From Deltaproteobacteria bacterium HGW-Deltaproteobacteria-14 (GTDB taxonomy: Bacteria > Myxococcota_A > UBA9042 > PHBI01): a DNA stretch of 54,629 nt. The translations under genes and the position numbers were made by a program. The notes beneath the pieces are model-generated. The model worked only from the letters and a program-made list of their open reading frames with translations, did no database searches and was not told the DNA's origin. Positions 9,029-15,866 of this stretch are shown here, piece by piece. How positions within the stretch are numbered: position 1 is the stretch's first letter; each line of letters begins with the position of its first letter. The stretch covers positions 1 through 54,629 of the forward strand of contig PHBI01000078.1 of the NCBI GenBank assembly GCA_002841945.1. The letters run 5' to 3'.

Positions 9029-9088
9029 GATCGCGCGATCTCTCAGGAGTTCCAGGGAGTTGGCGCGCGGATGCCGGATCGCGATCCG
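9029..9088. promoter_or_regulatory. Two perfect palindromes upstream of the unknown gene
   Basis: GATCGCGCGATC (9029-9040, 12 bp) and CGGATCGCGATCCG (9075-9088, 14 bp) are both perfectly self-complementary and share the core GATCGCG/CGCGATC. They lie 86-145 bases upstream of the leftward gene at 8943 and before the structured RNA. They could be operators for a dimeric regulator or chance in GC-rich DNA. Confidence 0.3.
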
Positions 9089-9190
9089 AACCGGTCGGGC
9101 GCGGCCCTCGACAGCCCGCGCGTGAGCGAACGGCAACATACTGATATCAAAGCGATGTCACAAAACCGACACAAAATCGACCGCCACCTG

Positions 9191-9219
9191 TTGCACACGT
9201 AACAAAGATCCTGCATCTT
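9191..9219 (+). promoter_or_regulatory. Possible promoter of the large structured RNA
   Basis: TTGCAC (9191-9196), a 17-base spacer, then CATCTT (9214-9219), each 3 of 6 matches to consensus. It is preceded by an unusually A-rich stretch (9140-9180) that could serve as an UP element. The predicted start near 9226 coincides with the first base of the RNA's closing helix (9227). That coincidence is the main support. Confidence 0.4.
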
Positions 9220-9413
9220 CACTCTCGGTTGTCGCTGCTGCTTCGGCAAGAGCGTCGCCAGGGAGGTCCGAAAGGCGTTCGCGCCTCGACGACCAGAACC
9301 CCAGGGAGGGAAGATCGTCCTCGAAAGAGGCGGTCCAACTCGGTGGTTCTTTGAAACTCTGTAGAGCGAGCGTATCGACAGGCGGGCGACCGTCAGGCGA
9401 TACGAAGAAGCCC

Positions 9414-9480
9414 ATGAGAGGAGGCTCTACGCGGAGACGCGTGAGCCAAGACTACCGAGGTGAAACCTCGGAGGGGAAGA
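9414..9480 (+). repeat. Internal RNA module, copy A
   Basis: ATGAGAGGA, a two-part hairpin (GGCTC/GAGCC plus ACGCG/CGCGT, loop GAGA at 9434-9437), then GAGCCAAG, a second hairpin (CCGAGG/CCTCGG) and GGGGAAGA. The same order recurs at 10093-10164 near the other end of the RNA with different but compensating stem bases. Confidence 0.6.
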
Positions 9481-10092
9481 AGGCCAAGAGAGGATCGGTT
9501 GGCAGGTTCCGGGTAACACCGGGTCGTCAAAGACGGATCCGACGGATGCTAAAACCCTTGAAGTCGACCGGACGCATGCCAAGCGGCGCAAGCTGCAGCG
9601 GCGTCTCGCCAACGACAGGAAGGGAACGAGGGGTCGTGAGATCCATCGGGCTACCGCCGGGGGAAAACCTCTGAAGGTCGAAAGCCCAGGGACGTTACCG
9701 GCATGAAACAAGGCTGGAACGGTTGTGGACGGAACAAGGCGTCAAGAGGTTGAGAAAGCCTGAAGACGCAGCACAGTCGGGGGAGGCAATCCCGGCGTTG
9801 GTCGCTGTCCATTTCCTCAAGCGTCGAAGGGCATCAAACCCCAAGGAAGGGCGAGCACGACCCGACTACGGCTCACTTCGGTGAGTGGCGAGCACGACGT
9901 GCTAGCGGACGGAGGTCATACTCTGAACGTGAGGTGAACGGCAGGAGAGGACGGTGCGCGCGAGCGCGTCGGATCTACGACCGAAGACCACGAGGAGCAA
10001 ATCGATTCATCGATCCAAAGCTCGGGGTGGGAGCACTCAACCAATACGGTGCTAGGTCGCTGATCATAGACTCTGGAGTCGAACCAAACACG

Positions 10093-10164
10093 ATGAGAGG
10101 ACGCTCTTTTTCACGGAGACGTGAAGAGAGCAGCCTCTGCGAGCCAAGTCCTTCGAAGGGGAAA
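10093..10164 (+). repeat. Internal RNA module, copy B
   Basis: ATGAGAGGA, a hairpin of GCTCT/AGAGC plus TTCACG/CGTGAA with GAGA loop (10116-10119), then GAGCCAAG, a short CCTTCGAAGG hairpin and GGGGAAAA. The loops and single-stranded strings match copy A at 9414-9480, while the paired bases differ, as expected if structure is what is conserved. Confidence 0.6.
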
Positions 10165-10197
10165 ACTCTCTGCTTCGCTCTGCAGCGACAACCTACC

Positions 10198-10239
10198 GAG
10201 GGCCCGAACGGCGCAAGCTGTTCGGGCCCTCGGCGTTTT
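10198..10239 (+). terminator. Intrinsic terminator of the large RNA
   Basis: A 15-bp stem (10198-10212 with 10217-10231, one G-U pair) closed by a GCAA tetraloop, followed by GGCG and TTTT (10236-10239). Its first bases (CCGAG, 10196-10200) could alternatively pair with CTCGG at 9224-9228 to lengthen the RNA's closing helix. Confidence 0.75.
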
Positions 10240-10424
10240 GCGTTCCGGTGGTTTCGGCGCTCCGGTCGCCAGCTCCTACCGTCGTCTTCCGGGCCCCCGA
10301 CCGCTTGGCCACGGCGTCGGGTCCGCCGGTCGGGCGTCCCGTTGTGGTCTAGATGCCTCGTTAGAGGGTGCGCCGCCCGAGCGCCGATGCTAAGCAAACG
10401 GCTCCCAGCCGATGGAGCGCCGAG

Positions 10425-10886
10425 ATGGATAGTTTCAAGCCGATCCTGCTCATGGTCCACGTCGCCGTCGCCGCCATCGCGTTCGGCGTCTCGCTCGCCC
10501 CCTCGGGGACGCTCAAGCGCGCGCGGGCGCTCGGATGGGACGCCTTCAAGGCGGCCGCCACCGACTTCAAGCGCCGCGACGGCATGGCGGCGATCGCGGG
10601 CTTTCTGATCCTGATCACCGGCCTCGGCCTGATCCTGATGGCGCCGGGTGGGTTCCGCGGGGTGGGCCCCGCCTACCACGCTGCGCTGGGACTCGTGCTG
10701 ATCATGAACGTGATCGGGGGCTTCGTGACCCGCCCGACCGCGAGCAAGCTCGTCGCGGCCGCCGAGGCTCGCGACGACGCCGCGGCCACGGCCGGCATCA
10801 AGCGCGCCGCGATGGGCGCCGGGATCCTGCAGCTCCTGTGGACCGTGACCCTGGTGCTGATGTTCCTGCACCGCTTCGGCCAGTAG
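10425..10886 (+). CDS. Four-helix integral membrane protein, function unknown
   Basis: 153 residues with four predicted membrane spans: ILLMVHVAVAAIAFGVSLA (about 7-25), AAIAGFLILITGLGLILMA (about 51-69), YHAALGLVLIMNVIGGFV (about 80-97) and AGILQLLWTVTLVLMFL (about 132-148). An early His (MVH) and the spacing resemble small DUF2269-like inner-membrane proteins, but I cannot assign a family with confidence. ATG 10425 follows GGAG at 10413-10416; the frame stays open upstream but that part is Arg/Ser-rich noise. It lies just after the terminator of the large RNA and converges on sodB, with a strong hairpin between them. Confidence 0.75.
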   Translation: MDSFKPILLMVHVAVAAIAFGVSLAPSGTLKRARALGWDAFKAAATDFKRRDGMAAIAGFLILITGLGLILMAPGGFRGVGPAYHAALGLVLIMNVIGGFVTRPTASKLVAAAEARDDAAATAGIKRAAMGAGILQLLWTVTLVLMFLHRFGQ

Positions 10887-10904
10887 GCCGAACGCAGACA
10901 CGAC

Positions 10905-10931
10905 GACGCCCGCCGGAGTGCGGCGGGCGTC
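10905..10931. terminator. Bidirectional terminator hairpin
   Basis: GACGCCCGCC (10905-10914) pairs perfectly with GGCGGGCGTC (10922-10931), loop GGAGTGC, between the convergent membrane-protein and sodB genes. Confidence 0.6.
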
Positions 10932-10959
10932 TCGTCTCGTCGCGCGGCGCGCCGCTCGA

Positions 10960-11547
10960 TCAGCCGGCCTTCTTCAGGTTCGCGGCGGCGAAGTCCCAGT
11001 TGGCCAGGTTGTCGAGGATCACGCCGATGAACTTGGCGCGGTCGTTGCGGTAGTCGATGTAGTAGGCGTGCTCCCAGACGTCGACCGTGAAGAGCGCGGT
11101 CTGGCCGTGCTTCAGCGGCAGGTCGGCGTTGCTGGTGCTCGTGATCTTCAGCTTGCCGTGGTCGGCGACGAGCCAGCCCCAGCCCGAGCCGAACTGACCC
11201 GCGGTGGTGGCCGCGAACTTCGTCTTGAACGCCTCGAACGAGCCGAAGTCGCGCGTGATCGCGGCCGCCAGGTCGCCGGTCGGGGCGCCGCCGCCGCCGG
11301 GCTTGAGGCACTTCCAGAAGAAGTTGTGGTTCCAGGTCTGGGCGGCGTTGTTGAAGTCCTTCGCCTCGCCGTTGAGGATGATCTCCTCGAGGCTCATCGC
11401 GGCGTACTTGGTGCCCTCGATGGAGGCGTTCAGCTTGCTGATGTAGCCCTGGTGGTGCTTGCCGTAGTGGTACTCGAAGGTCTCGGCGCTCATGAAGGGC
11501 GCCAGAGCGTCCTTGGAGTAGTCGAGCGCGGGCAGGCTAAAGCTCAT
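10960..11547 (-). CDS. sodB: Superoxide dismutase, iron type
   Basis: 195 residues, full length for Fe/Mn superoxide dismutase, which converts superoxide to hydrogen peroxide and oxygen in the cytoplasm. The four metal ligands are visible: His27 (FEYHYGKHH), His74 (WNHNFFW), Asp156 and His160 (DVWEHAYYIDYRN). The FNNAAQTWNH stretch with the active-site Gln in the first domain, plus the overall match to the E. coli SodB pattern (FGSGWGWLV, STSNADLPL), favours iron over manganese. ATG 11547 is chosen because GAGGAAG lies seven bases upstream; an in-frame upstream ATG lacks a site. No transit peptide. Metal choice is inferred. Confidence 0.93.
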   Translation of the reverse strand: MSFSLPALDYSKDALAPFMSAETFEYHYGKHHQGYISKLNASIEGTKYAAMSLEEIILNGEAKDFNNAAQTWNHNFFWKCLKPGGGGAPTGDLAAAITRDFGSFEAFKTKFAATTAGQFGSGWGWLVADHGKLKITSTSNADLPLKHGQTALFTVDVWEHAYYIDYRNDRAKFIGVILDNLANWDFAAANLKKAG

Positions 11548-11658
11548 GGTCTTCCTCATGTGTCGTCGGTGATCAGTGCGTCGGAACCGGGAAGGGGTAA
11601 CCACGCGCCACGGGCGGACCAGCCCGATAGGCAGGCCCACCGCGGGAGCGGCGCACCG

Positions 11659-12882
11659 CTACCCCCCGAGGATCCCGTCGAGGACGATATATAGCCCGAA
11701 GACCAGCGCGATGGCGACCGCCGCCAGCCGAATCCGGCGCTGACGGGCGACGCGGCGGGCGTCGCTCGCCGCCGGGTCCTCGGCCGCGGCGAGGCGCGTC
11801 TCGGTGACGCGTCGGTGCACCAGATCGACCGTGACGCCGGGGAGCTGGGCGGGGTCGCCGTCCTCGAGCCGGGGACGCGGGGGCTGCCGGGTGCGCGGCG
11901 GCGGGCGGGTCAAGGCCGTGCCCGGCGAGCGCGCCTCGACGGGCAGCTGCGCGAGGGCTTCGCGCAGAGCCGAGACGCTCTGGAAGCGCTCGATCGGCTT
12001 CTTCTTGAGGCAGCGCTGGACCACAGCGTCGAGGGCCGCGACCGCCGGGCTCGCGCCGAGGCGCACCGTCAGGTGCGGCGGCGCCTCCGAGAGGTGCTTG
12101 TACATCACCGCGAGCGCGGTCGCCCCGGTGAAGGGCAGCACCCCCGACGCCAGCTGGTACAGCGTCACCCCCACCGAGTAGATGTCGGAGGTCGCGTCCA
12201 CCGCGCGCCCGTCGATCTGCTCGGGGCTCATGTAGCTCAGGCTACCGACCGTCATGCCGTCGCGGGTGAGCTTGTTCGCCGCGAGGTCGGGGAGCTTGAC
12301 CACGCCGAAGTCGAGCACCGTGAGGGACTCGTCCCCCGCCGGCCGCCGGGAGACGATGAGGTTGGCCGGCTTCACGTCGCGGTGGACGAGCTCGAGCGCG
12401 TGGGCCTCGGCGAGGGACTCGCAGAGCTGCAGGGCGAGCTGCTTGAGCCGCACCAGATCGATCGGGCCCTCCTGCCCGAGGACCTCGCTCAGGACCCGCC
12501 CGTCGAGGAACTCCATCACCAGATACAGGGTGCCGTCGGCGAGCTCGCCCGAATCGTACACCGTGATGGTGTGCGGGCTCCTGAGGCGCGCGGTGACCTC
12601 GGCCTCGCGCACGAAGCGCTCTCGCATCGCAGGGGTCGCGCGGTCGCCGCGGATCGTCTTGACGGCGACGACGCGGTTCACGCGCTGCTGCCAAGCCTTG
12701 TACACGGTCCCCATGCCGCCTTCACCGAGGCGCTCCAGCATCAGGTAGCGCCCGTCGAGCACCTGCCCGACCAGCGGGTCGCCGGGATCGACGCCGAGGT
12801 GCAGCAGCGAGCGGTCCCCGTGCTCCGTGCAATGCACAGCGGTGTCGGGATAGCGTTCTGCGCAGATGGGACAGATCTTCAT
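11659..12882 (-). CDS. Membrane-anchored Ser/Thr protein kinase with N-terminal zinc ribbon
   Basis: 407 residues. Cys4, Cys7 and Cys18 (CPICAERYP...HC) suggest a short zinc-ribbon-like N-terminus, an arrangement common in myxobacterial kinases. The Hanks-type kinase domain spans about 45-310: glycine loop LGEGGMGTVY (52-61), VAVK lysine, HRDVKPANL catalytic loop, DFGVVK, and SYMSPEQ in the activation segment. All catalytic residues are present. A Pro/Arg-rich linker leads to one C-terminal membrane span (IRLAAVAIALVFGLYIVLDG) that leaves almost nothing outside, so this is tail-anchoring rather than a sensor domain. Substrates unknown. Confidence 0.93.
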   Translation of the reverse strand: MKICPICAERYPDTAVHCTEHGDRSLLHLGVDPGDPLVGQVLDGRYLMLERLGEGGMGTVYKAWQQRVNRVVAVKTIRGDRATPAMRERFVREAEVTARLRSPHTITVYDSGELADGTLYLVMEFLDGRVLSEVLGQEGPIDLVRLKQLALQLCESLAEAHALELVHRDVKPANLIVSRRPAGDESLTVLDFGVVKLPDLAANKLTRDGMTVGSLSYMSPEQIDGRAVDATSDIYSVGVTLYQLASGVLPFTGATALAVMYKHLSEAPPHLTVRLGASPAVAALDAVVQRCLKKKPIERFQSVSALREALAQLPVEARSPGTALTRPPPRTRQPPRPRLEDGDPAQLPGVTVDLVHRRVTETRLAAAEDPAASDARRVARQRRIRLAAVAIALVFGLYIVLDGILGG

Positions 12883-13142
12883 GGCGTCGGACCGTGCACC
12901 GCAATATGGACGGGGCGCGGGCCTACGGCAAGCTCACGCTCACGACCGCGTCCCGCCGCGACCCACGACGTCACTATTCCACGCCGCGCCCCTCGGCTCC
13001 ACCACCCCGGACCCGCCGCACCCACCCGGTCAACCCCACACCCCCGAAAACGCGAACGCGCCGCTCAGGCCGGGGGGACCCGGCACGAACGGCGCGCGTG
13101 GTTTCGAGAGCCTCGCTCAGCTCGCGAAGCCGACGGTGGGGT

Positions 13143-13179
13143 GCGCCTCGGCGGTCCGCCGAGGCGCCCCGAGCGAGCG
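13143..13179. repeat. Palindromic repeat element ending GGCGCCCCGAGCGAGCG
   Basis: A 10-bp perfect hairpin (13143-13152 with 13158-13167) runs into the 17-base string GGCGCCCCGAGCGAGCG (13163-13179). The same string occurs twice inside the outer-membrane protein gene (40539-40555 and 40587-40603). Here it sits immediately after the stop of the leftward gene at 13183 and may also serve as its terminator. The rest of the 12883-13182 intergenic stretch shows no gene. Confidence 0.55.
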
Positions 13180-13182
13180 CGT

Positions 13183-13611
13183 CTAGTAGATGTTCTTGAA
13201 CATCCACTTCCCGCCTTCCTTCACCAGCTGGTAGGGGCGGGGCATCCCGCGCTCGTCGCACTGGATGAAGATCTTCACGTTGTCGTCGCTGGCCGGATCA
13301 CCGTCGACCTTGGTCACCTCGAGGTTGGCGCCCTTGAGGCACTTCGGCGCCTGGCGCTGCGCGGCGGGCAGGTTGTACTTCTTCAGGCTCTTGATGGCCT
13401 GGTCGGTCGGGCAGAGCTTGTCCTTGCTGCAGAACTTGTCGACGAAGACGTCGAACTTCCCGTCCGCGACGGCCTTGAGGCCGTTGTAGAGGGTCTCGTA
13501 GACGGTCCCTGCCTCCGGGGTCACCGGCTTGGCGGTGGCGGTGGTGCTCAGACCGAGGACGAGCAGCGTGGCGCAGGCGGTGACGAGCCGGATACGACGA
13601 GCGAGATTCAT
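13183..13611 (-). CDS. Small secreted protein of unknown function
   Basis: 142 residues. An N-terminal signal peptide (RRIRLVTACATLLVLGLSTTATA, cleavage after about 27) is followed by a 115-residue domain: VYETLYNGLKAVADGKFDVFVDKFCS, then CPTDQAIKSLKKYNL and YQLVKEGGKWMFKNIY. This helix-plus-final-strand pattern resembles small SnoaL/NTF2-like or DUF4878-type secreted domains; that is inference. Four Cys in the mature part could form disulfides. ATG 13611 follows GGAGGG. A palindromic repeat lies just downstream. Confidence 0.75.
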   Translation of the reverse strand: MNLARRIRLVTACATLLVLGLSTTATAKPVTPEAGTVYETLYNGLKAVADGKFDVFVDKFCSKDKLCPTDQAIKSLKKYNLPAAQRQAPKCLKGANLEVTKVDGDPASDDNVKIFIQCDERGMPRPYQLVKEGGKWMFKNIY

Positions 13612-13920
13612 GACACCCTCCATCGGGCGAATAGGCTGAAGAGCGGGCGCCGTGCTGGTCCAGAAGCGAGGCTGGCAGACGCGACGAAGCCATTGGAAGC
13701 AAAACACACTTCCCACCCGACCACAAACCCACCCGGTTTGTTCAAGCGAACTTCGAGCCTCTGCAACCCCGGCGCCCCGGCTGGTGTTCCGACCGCAAGG
13801 GGGTCGCCTTCCAATCCAGATGGGCCGTGATAAGCTCTCGCACGGTTTCCCCAAAAAAAACGCCCGCCCCGCGTCGTCCGGCGCGCGGTGGCGCGCCGAT
13901 CCCACGCGAGGAGAACGCGG
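13612..13920. other. Intergenic region between divergent secreted-protein genes
   Basis: About 310 bases holding the promoters of both neighbours. It is locally AT-richer (13690-13745) and contains an eight-A run at 13853-13860. No gene or clear promoter pair was identified. GAGGAGAA at 13908-13915 is the ribosome site of the protease gene. Confidence 0.4.
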
Positions 13921-14946
13921 ATGACTCGAGATCTCAGGGCGGGCACGCTGGCCCTCGGGCTGGTGACGCTGGCCACATTCGCCAGCGGGTGCCCGGCCAC
14001 CATGAACTGGACCCAGTCCACCGTCGCCATCGAGGCGGAGGGGATCGGGATGCAGGGCGACAAGATCGGCAAGGTCGGCTGGGTCGCCACCGGCTTCTGG
14101 ATCGACGACTACCTGCTCGCGACGAACGCGCACGTCGCCACCCGCGCGCTCGCCCTCACCGGCGTTGACGACGACGGCAACAAGTACCACTTCGACCGCA
14201 TCCTCGCCCTCGACCGCGAGGGCGACATCGCGATCCTCCGCGCGGACCGCGCCGGCGACAAGCCCGGCGTCGAGTTCCTCGAGCGCCCGAGCCACCCGAA
14301 GGACCTCCGCGGGCACCAGGTGATGCTCGTCGGCAACTCGGGCGGCCTCGGCCTGGGCTTCTTCAACGGTGAGATCACCAACGTGCTGGGGGAGAGCGGC
14401 GCCGAGATGATCCTCCACAACTCGACGGTCGTCGGGGGTTCGAGCGGCAGCGCGCTCTACGACAAGGACGCCCAGAAGGTCGTCGGCATCCACCACTCGG
14501 GGGCCGACCAGCTCAAGACCCGCATCGCGACCGCTGGCTGGCACCTGCAGGAGGTCGTCGCGGAGGCGCGCAAGCGCGAGGGCGTCGAGCTCAAGGCGCT
14601 CTTCACCCTGGAGAACATCGGCCGCTACGCCAACATCTGGGGCCAGCGCGAGTTCTGCATCGCGCCCGGCGAGTCCTTCAAGATCAGCTTCAACGTACCC
14701 CGCGCGACCGACATCCTGGCCTACGTCAAGCCGACGAACCCGGAGTCCGTCCTCGTCGCCGGCCTCGTGCGGGGCGGGAGCGACGTCCTGTGGAAGGGCG
14801 CGTTCAAGGGGACCGTCTACCTGCCGTTCTCGCTCGAGGCCAGCGGCCCTCACGAGATGCTCGTCGTCGCGCCCGCCGACGGCCCGCCCAAGTCCTGCGG
14901 CGTCATCGGCGCCGGTGAAATCGCCTGGGAGAAGGGGATCAAGTGA
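13921..14946 (+). CDS. Trypsin-like serine protease lipoprotein
   Basis: 341 residues. A signal peptide ends FASGC (Cys24, lipobox-like), so it is a likely periplasmic or outer-membrane lipoprotein. A chymotrypsin-fold protease domain follows with a complete triad: His71 (LLATNAHV), Asp102 (EGDIAILRAD) and Ser175 (GGSSGSALYD), the layout of bacterial Do-like peptidases but without a PDZ domain. The last 110 residues form a beta-rich domain (EFCIAPGESFKISFNVP, VLVAGLVRGGSDVLWKG) that may bind substrate or partner. ATG 13921 gives the signal peptide and follows GAGGAGAA. Its stop overlaps the next start (TGATG), so it is coupled to the secreted protein downstream. Confidence 0.87.
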   Translation: MTRDLRAGTLALGLVTLATFASGCPATMNWTQSTVAIEAEGIGMQGDKIGKVGWVATGFWIDDYLLATNAHVATRALALTGVDDDGNKYHFDRILALDREGDIAILRADRAGDKPGVEFLERPSHPKDLRGHQVMLVGNSGGLGLGFFNGEITNVLGESGAEMILHNSTVVGGSSGSALYDKDAQKVVGIHHSGADQLKTRIATAGWHLQEVVAEARKREGVELKALFTLENIGRYANIWGQREFCIAPGESFKISFNVPRATDILAYVKPTNPESVLVAGLVRGGSDVLWKGAFKGTVYLPFSLEASGPHEMLVVAPADGPPKSCGVIGAGEIAWEKGIK

Positions 14947-15767
14947 TGAAGCGCACCACCTCAATCGCCGCGGCGTTCGCCCTCGTCAGCCTCGCCCTCA
15001 CCCTCGCCCCGGGCCGCTCCCTCGCCGCCGAGGAGCCCCCGAGCGACGCCGAGATCCTCAACGCGAAGACCGTCGGCGTGCTGCCGGTGCTCGCGACCGG
15101 GCTCTCGCGTCAGAGCACCTACCAGCACGTCGCCGCGCTGGCGGTCCGCGGCATCGAGGCCAAGCCGAAGGGCAACGGCGCCAAGCTCGTCGATCTCAAC
15201 GGCGACGGCGGCGGGCTGGCCTTCGCCGGCTCGTCCTCGACCGCCGACATCCGCGTCCTGCAGTGGGCCTTCATCGCTGGCGGCCTGGCGTCGAACATGG
15301 CCGATCCCGAGGTCTACAAGCAGGCCGTGGCCTTCCTCGAGGCGGAGCACGACGGGCTCGCGAGCCTGTCGCCGAAGCTGGTCGCGGCATGCGACCGCTA
15401 CGTCGCCGCCGCCAAGGCGGGCCGGATCGACGGCGAGGCGCTCGTGCAGGCCCTGTCCGCGGCCGAGGAGGGCATCTCCGCTGGTCCCGAGCGGGCCCAC
15501 GGGTACTTCGCCACCGGCATGTGGCTCGGCCTCTCGTTTCTCGCGGCGGCCGCCGGCGAGCCGGACCCGAACTACTACGGGATGGCGGTCCCCCTCGCGA
15601 CCCTGCTCGAGGAGGACGCGGGCTTCGGCGGCTCCGACCGCGCGCTCGCCAAAGAGGTCCGCGCGATCGGCGTCCTGATGTCGAAGGCCAGCCCGGACCT
15701 GGGGACACTCCAGAAGCACCTCGGCGCCGCGCTTGCCGTCGAGGCCGACGCGCCGACCGGTGGCTGA
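14946..15767 (+). CDS. Secreted protein, paralog A (unknown function)
   Basis: 273 residues. Signal peptide IAAAFALVSLALTLAPGRSLAA, then PSDAEILNAKTVGVLPVLATG. The latter is nearly repeated in the protein at 18502-19290 (PSDADLLGARTVGVLPILATG), as are later blocks (FATGMWLGLSFLA versus LAAGMWLGLTTLA; MAVPLATLLEEDAGFGGSDR versus MAEPLAALLDEDAAFGAADR), so the two are paralogs. Mostly helical and Ala-rich, without recognisable catalytic motif. ATG 14946 overlaps the protease stop by one base, implying co-expression with the protease. A strong hairpin ends the unit at 15811-15839. Confidence 0.8.
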   Translation: MKRTTSIAAAFALVSLALTLAPGRSLAAEEPPSDAEILNAKTVGVLPVLATGLSRQSTYQHVAALAVRGIEAKPKGNGAKLVDLNGDGGGLAFAGSSSTADIRVLQWAFIAGGLASNMADPEVYKQAVAFLEAEHDGLASLSPKLVAACDRYVAAAKAGRIDGEALVQALSAAEEGISAGPERAHGYFATGMWLGLSFLAAAAGEPDPNYYGMAVPLATLLEEDAGFGGSDRALAKEVRAIGVLMSKASPDLGTLQKHLGAALAVEADAPTGG

Positions 15768-15810
15768 TGACGAGACCGTGACGTGAGGCCCACCCGGGCG
15801 TGACCCACGG

Positions 15811-15839
15811 CGCCACCGAGCCCCCTAGGCTCGGTGGCG
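15811..15839 (+). terminator. Terminator after the protease-paralog A unit
   Basis: A 12-bp perfect stem (15811-15822 with 15828-15839), loop CCCTA, followed by TTCGT. It separates this unit from the next rightward gene at 15867. Confidence 0.6.
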
Positions 15840-15866
15840 TTCGTGTCACTGCCCCGGAGGTGCCTG

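Larger units (their letters stand above)
9227..10240 (+). ncRNA. Candidate giant structured noncoding RNA (about 1 kb)
   Basis: A gene-free stretch with clearly lower GC than its surroundings (60% in the sampled line 9481-9540). Its ends pair perfectly over 12 bp: GGTTGTCGCTGC 9227-9238 with GCAGCGACAACC 10182-10193. Next inside is a UGC-UUCG-GCA hairpin (9239-9248) and a 6-bp helix 9249-9254/10176-10181, forming a three-way junction. Other helices: AGGCG-UUCG-CGCCU 9273-9286; a bulged 9-bp stem with GAAA loop 9313-9335 inside 9295-9300/9345-9350; CGTATCG/CGATACG 9371-9377/9398-9404 around a GCGA hairpin; a GAGA-loop hairpin 9423-9447; 9455-9471; GACGC/GCGTC 9571-9575/9601-9605 around a GCAA hairpin; a GCGTC/GACGC stem with GAGA loop 9739-9769; CTCAC-UUCG-GTGAG 9872-9885; AGCAC-GAC-GTGCT 9891-9903. 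All tetraloops read as GNRA/UUCG on the plus strand only, which fixes the strand. No ORF in it has a ribosome site or family match. Length and closed architecture recall OLE, GOLLD and ROOL RNAs, but I cannot assign it to any of them. Confidence 0.82.

Noticed and set aside
9351..9711. Short open frames on both strands within the large RNA
   Set aside because: They cross many base-paired helices, lack ribosome sites, and have Arg/Ser/Gly-rich translations without family resemblance.
9227..10240. Group II intron, RNase P, tmRNA or tRNA as identity of the large RNA
   Set aside because: No domain V (AGC with GAAA-type bulged hairpin), no RNase P P4 consensus, no tmRNA tag or tRNA-like ends, and no reverse transcriptase were seen. 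A more distant relation cannot be excluded without a covariance search.
13183..14964. A leftward frame of about 590 codons spanning the protease gene
   Set aside because: Only its last 142 codons (13183-13611) look like a real gene with a signal peptide and ribosome site; the rest is antisense to the trypsin-like protease.
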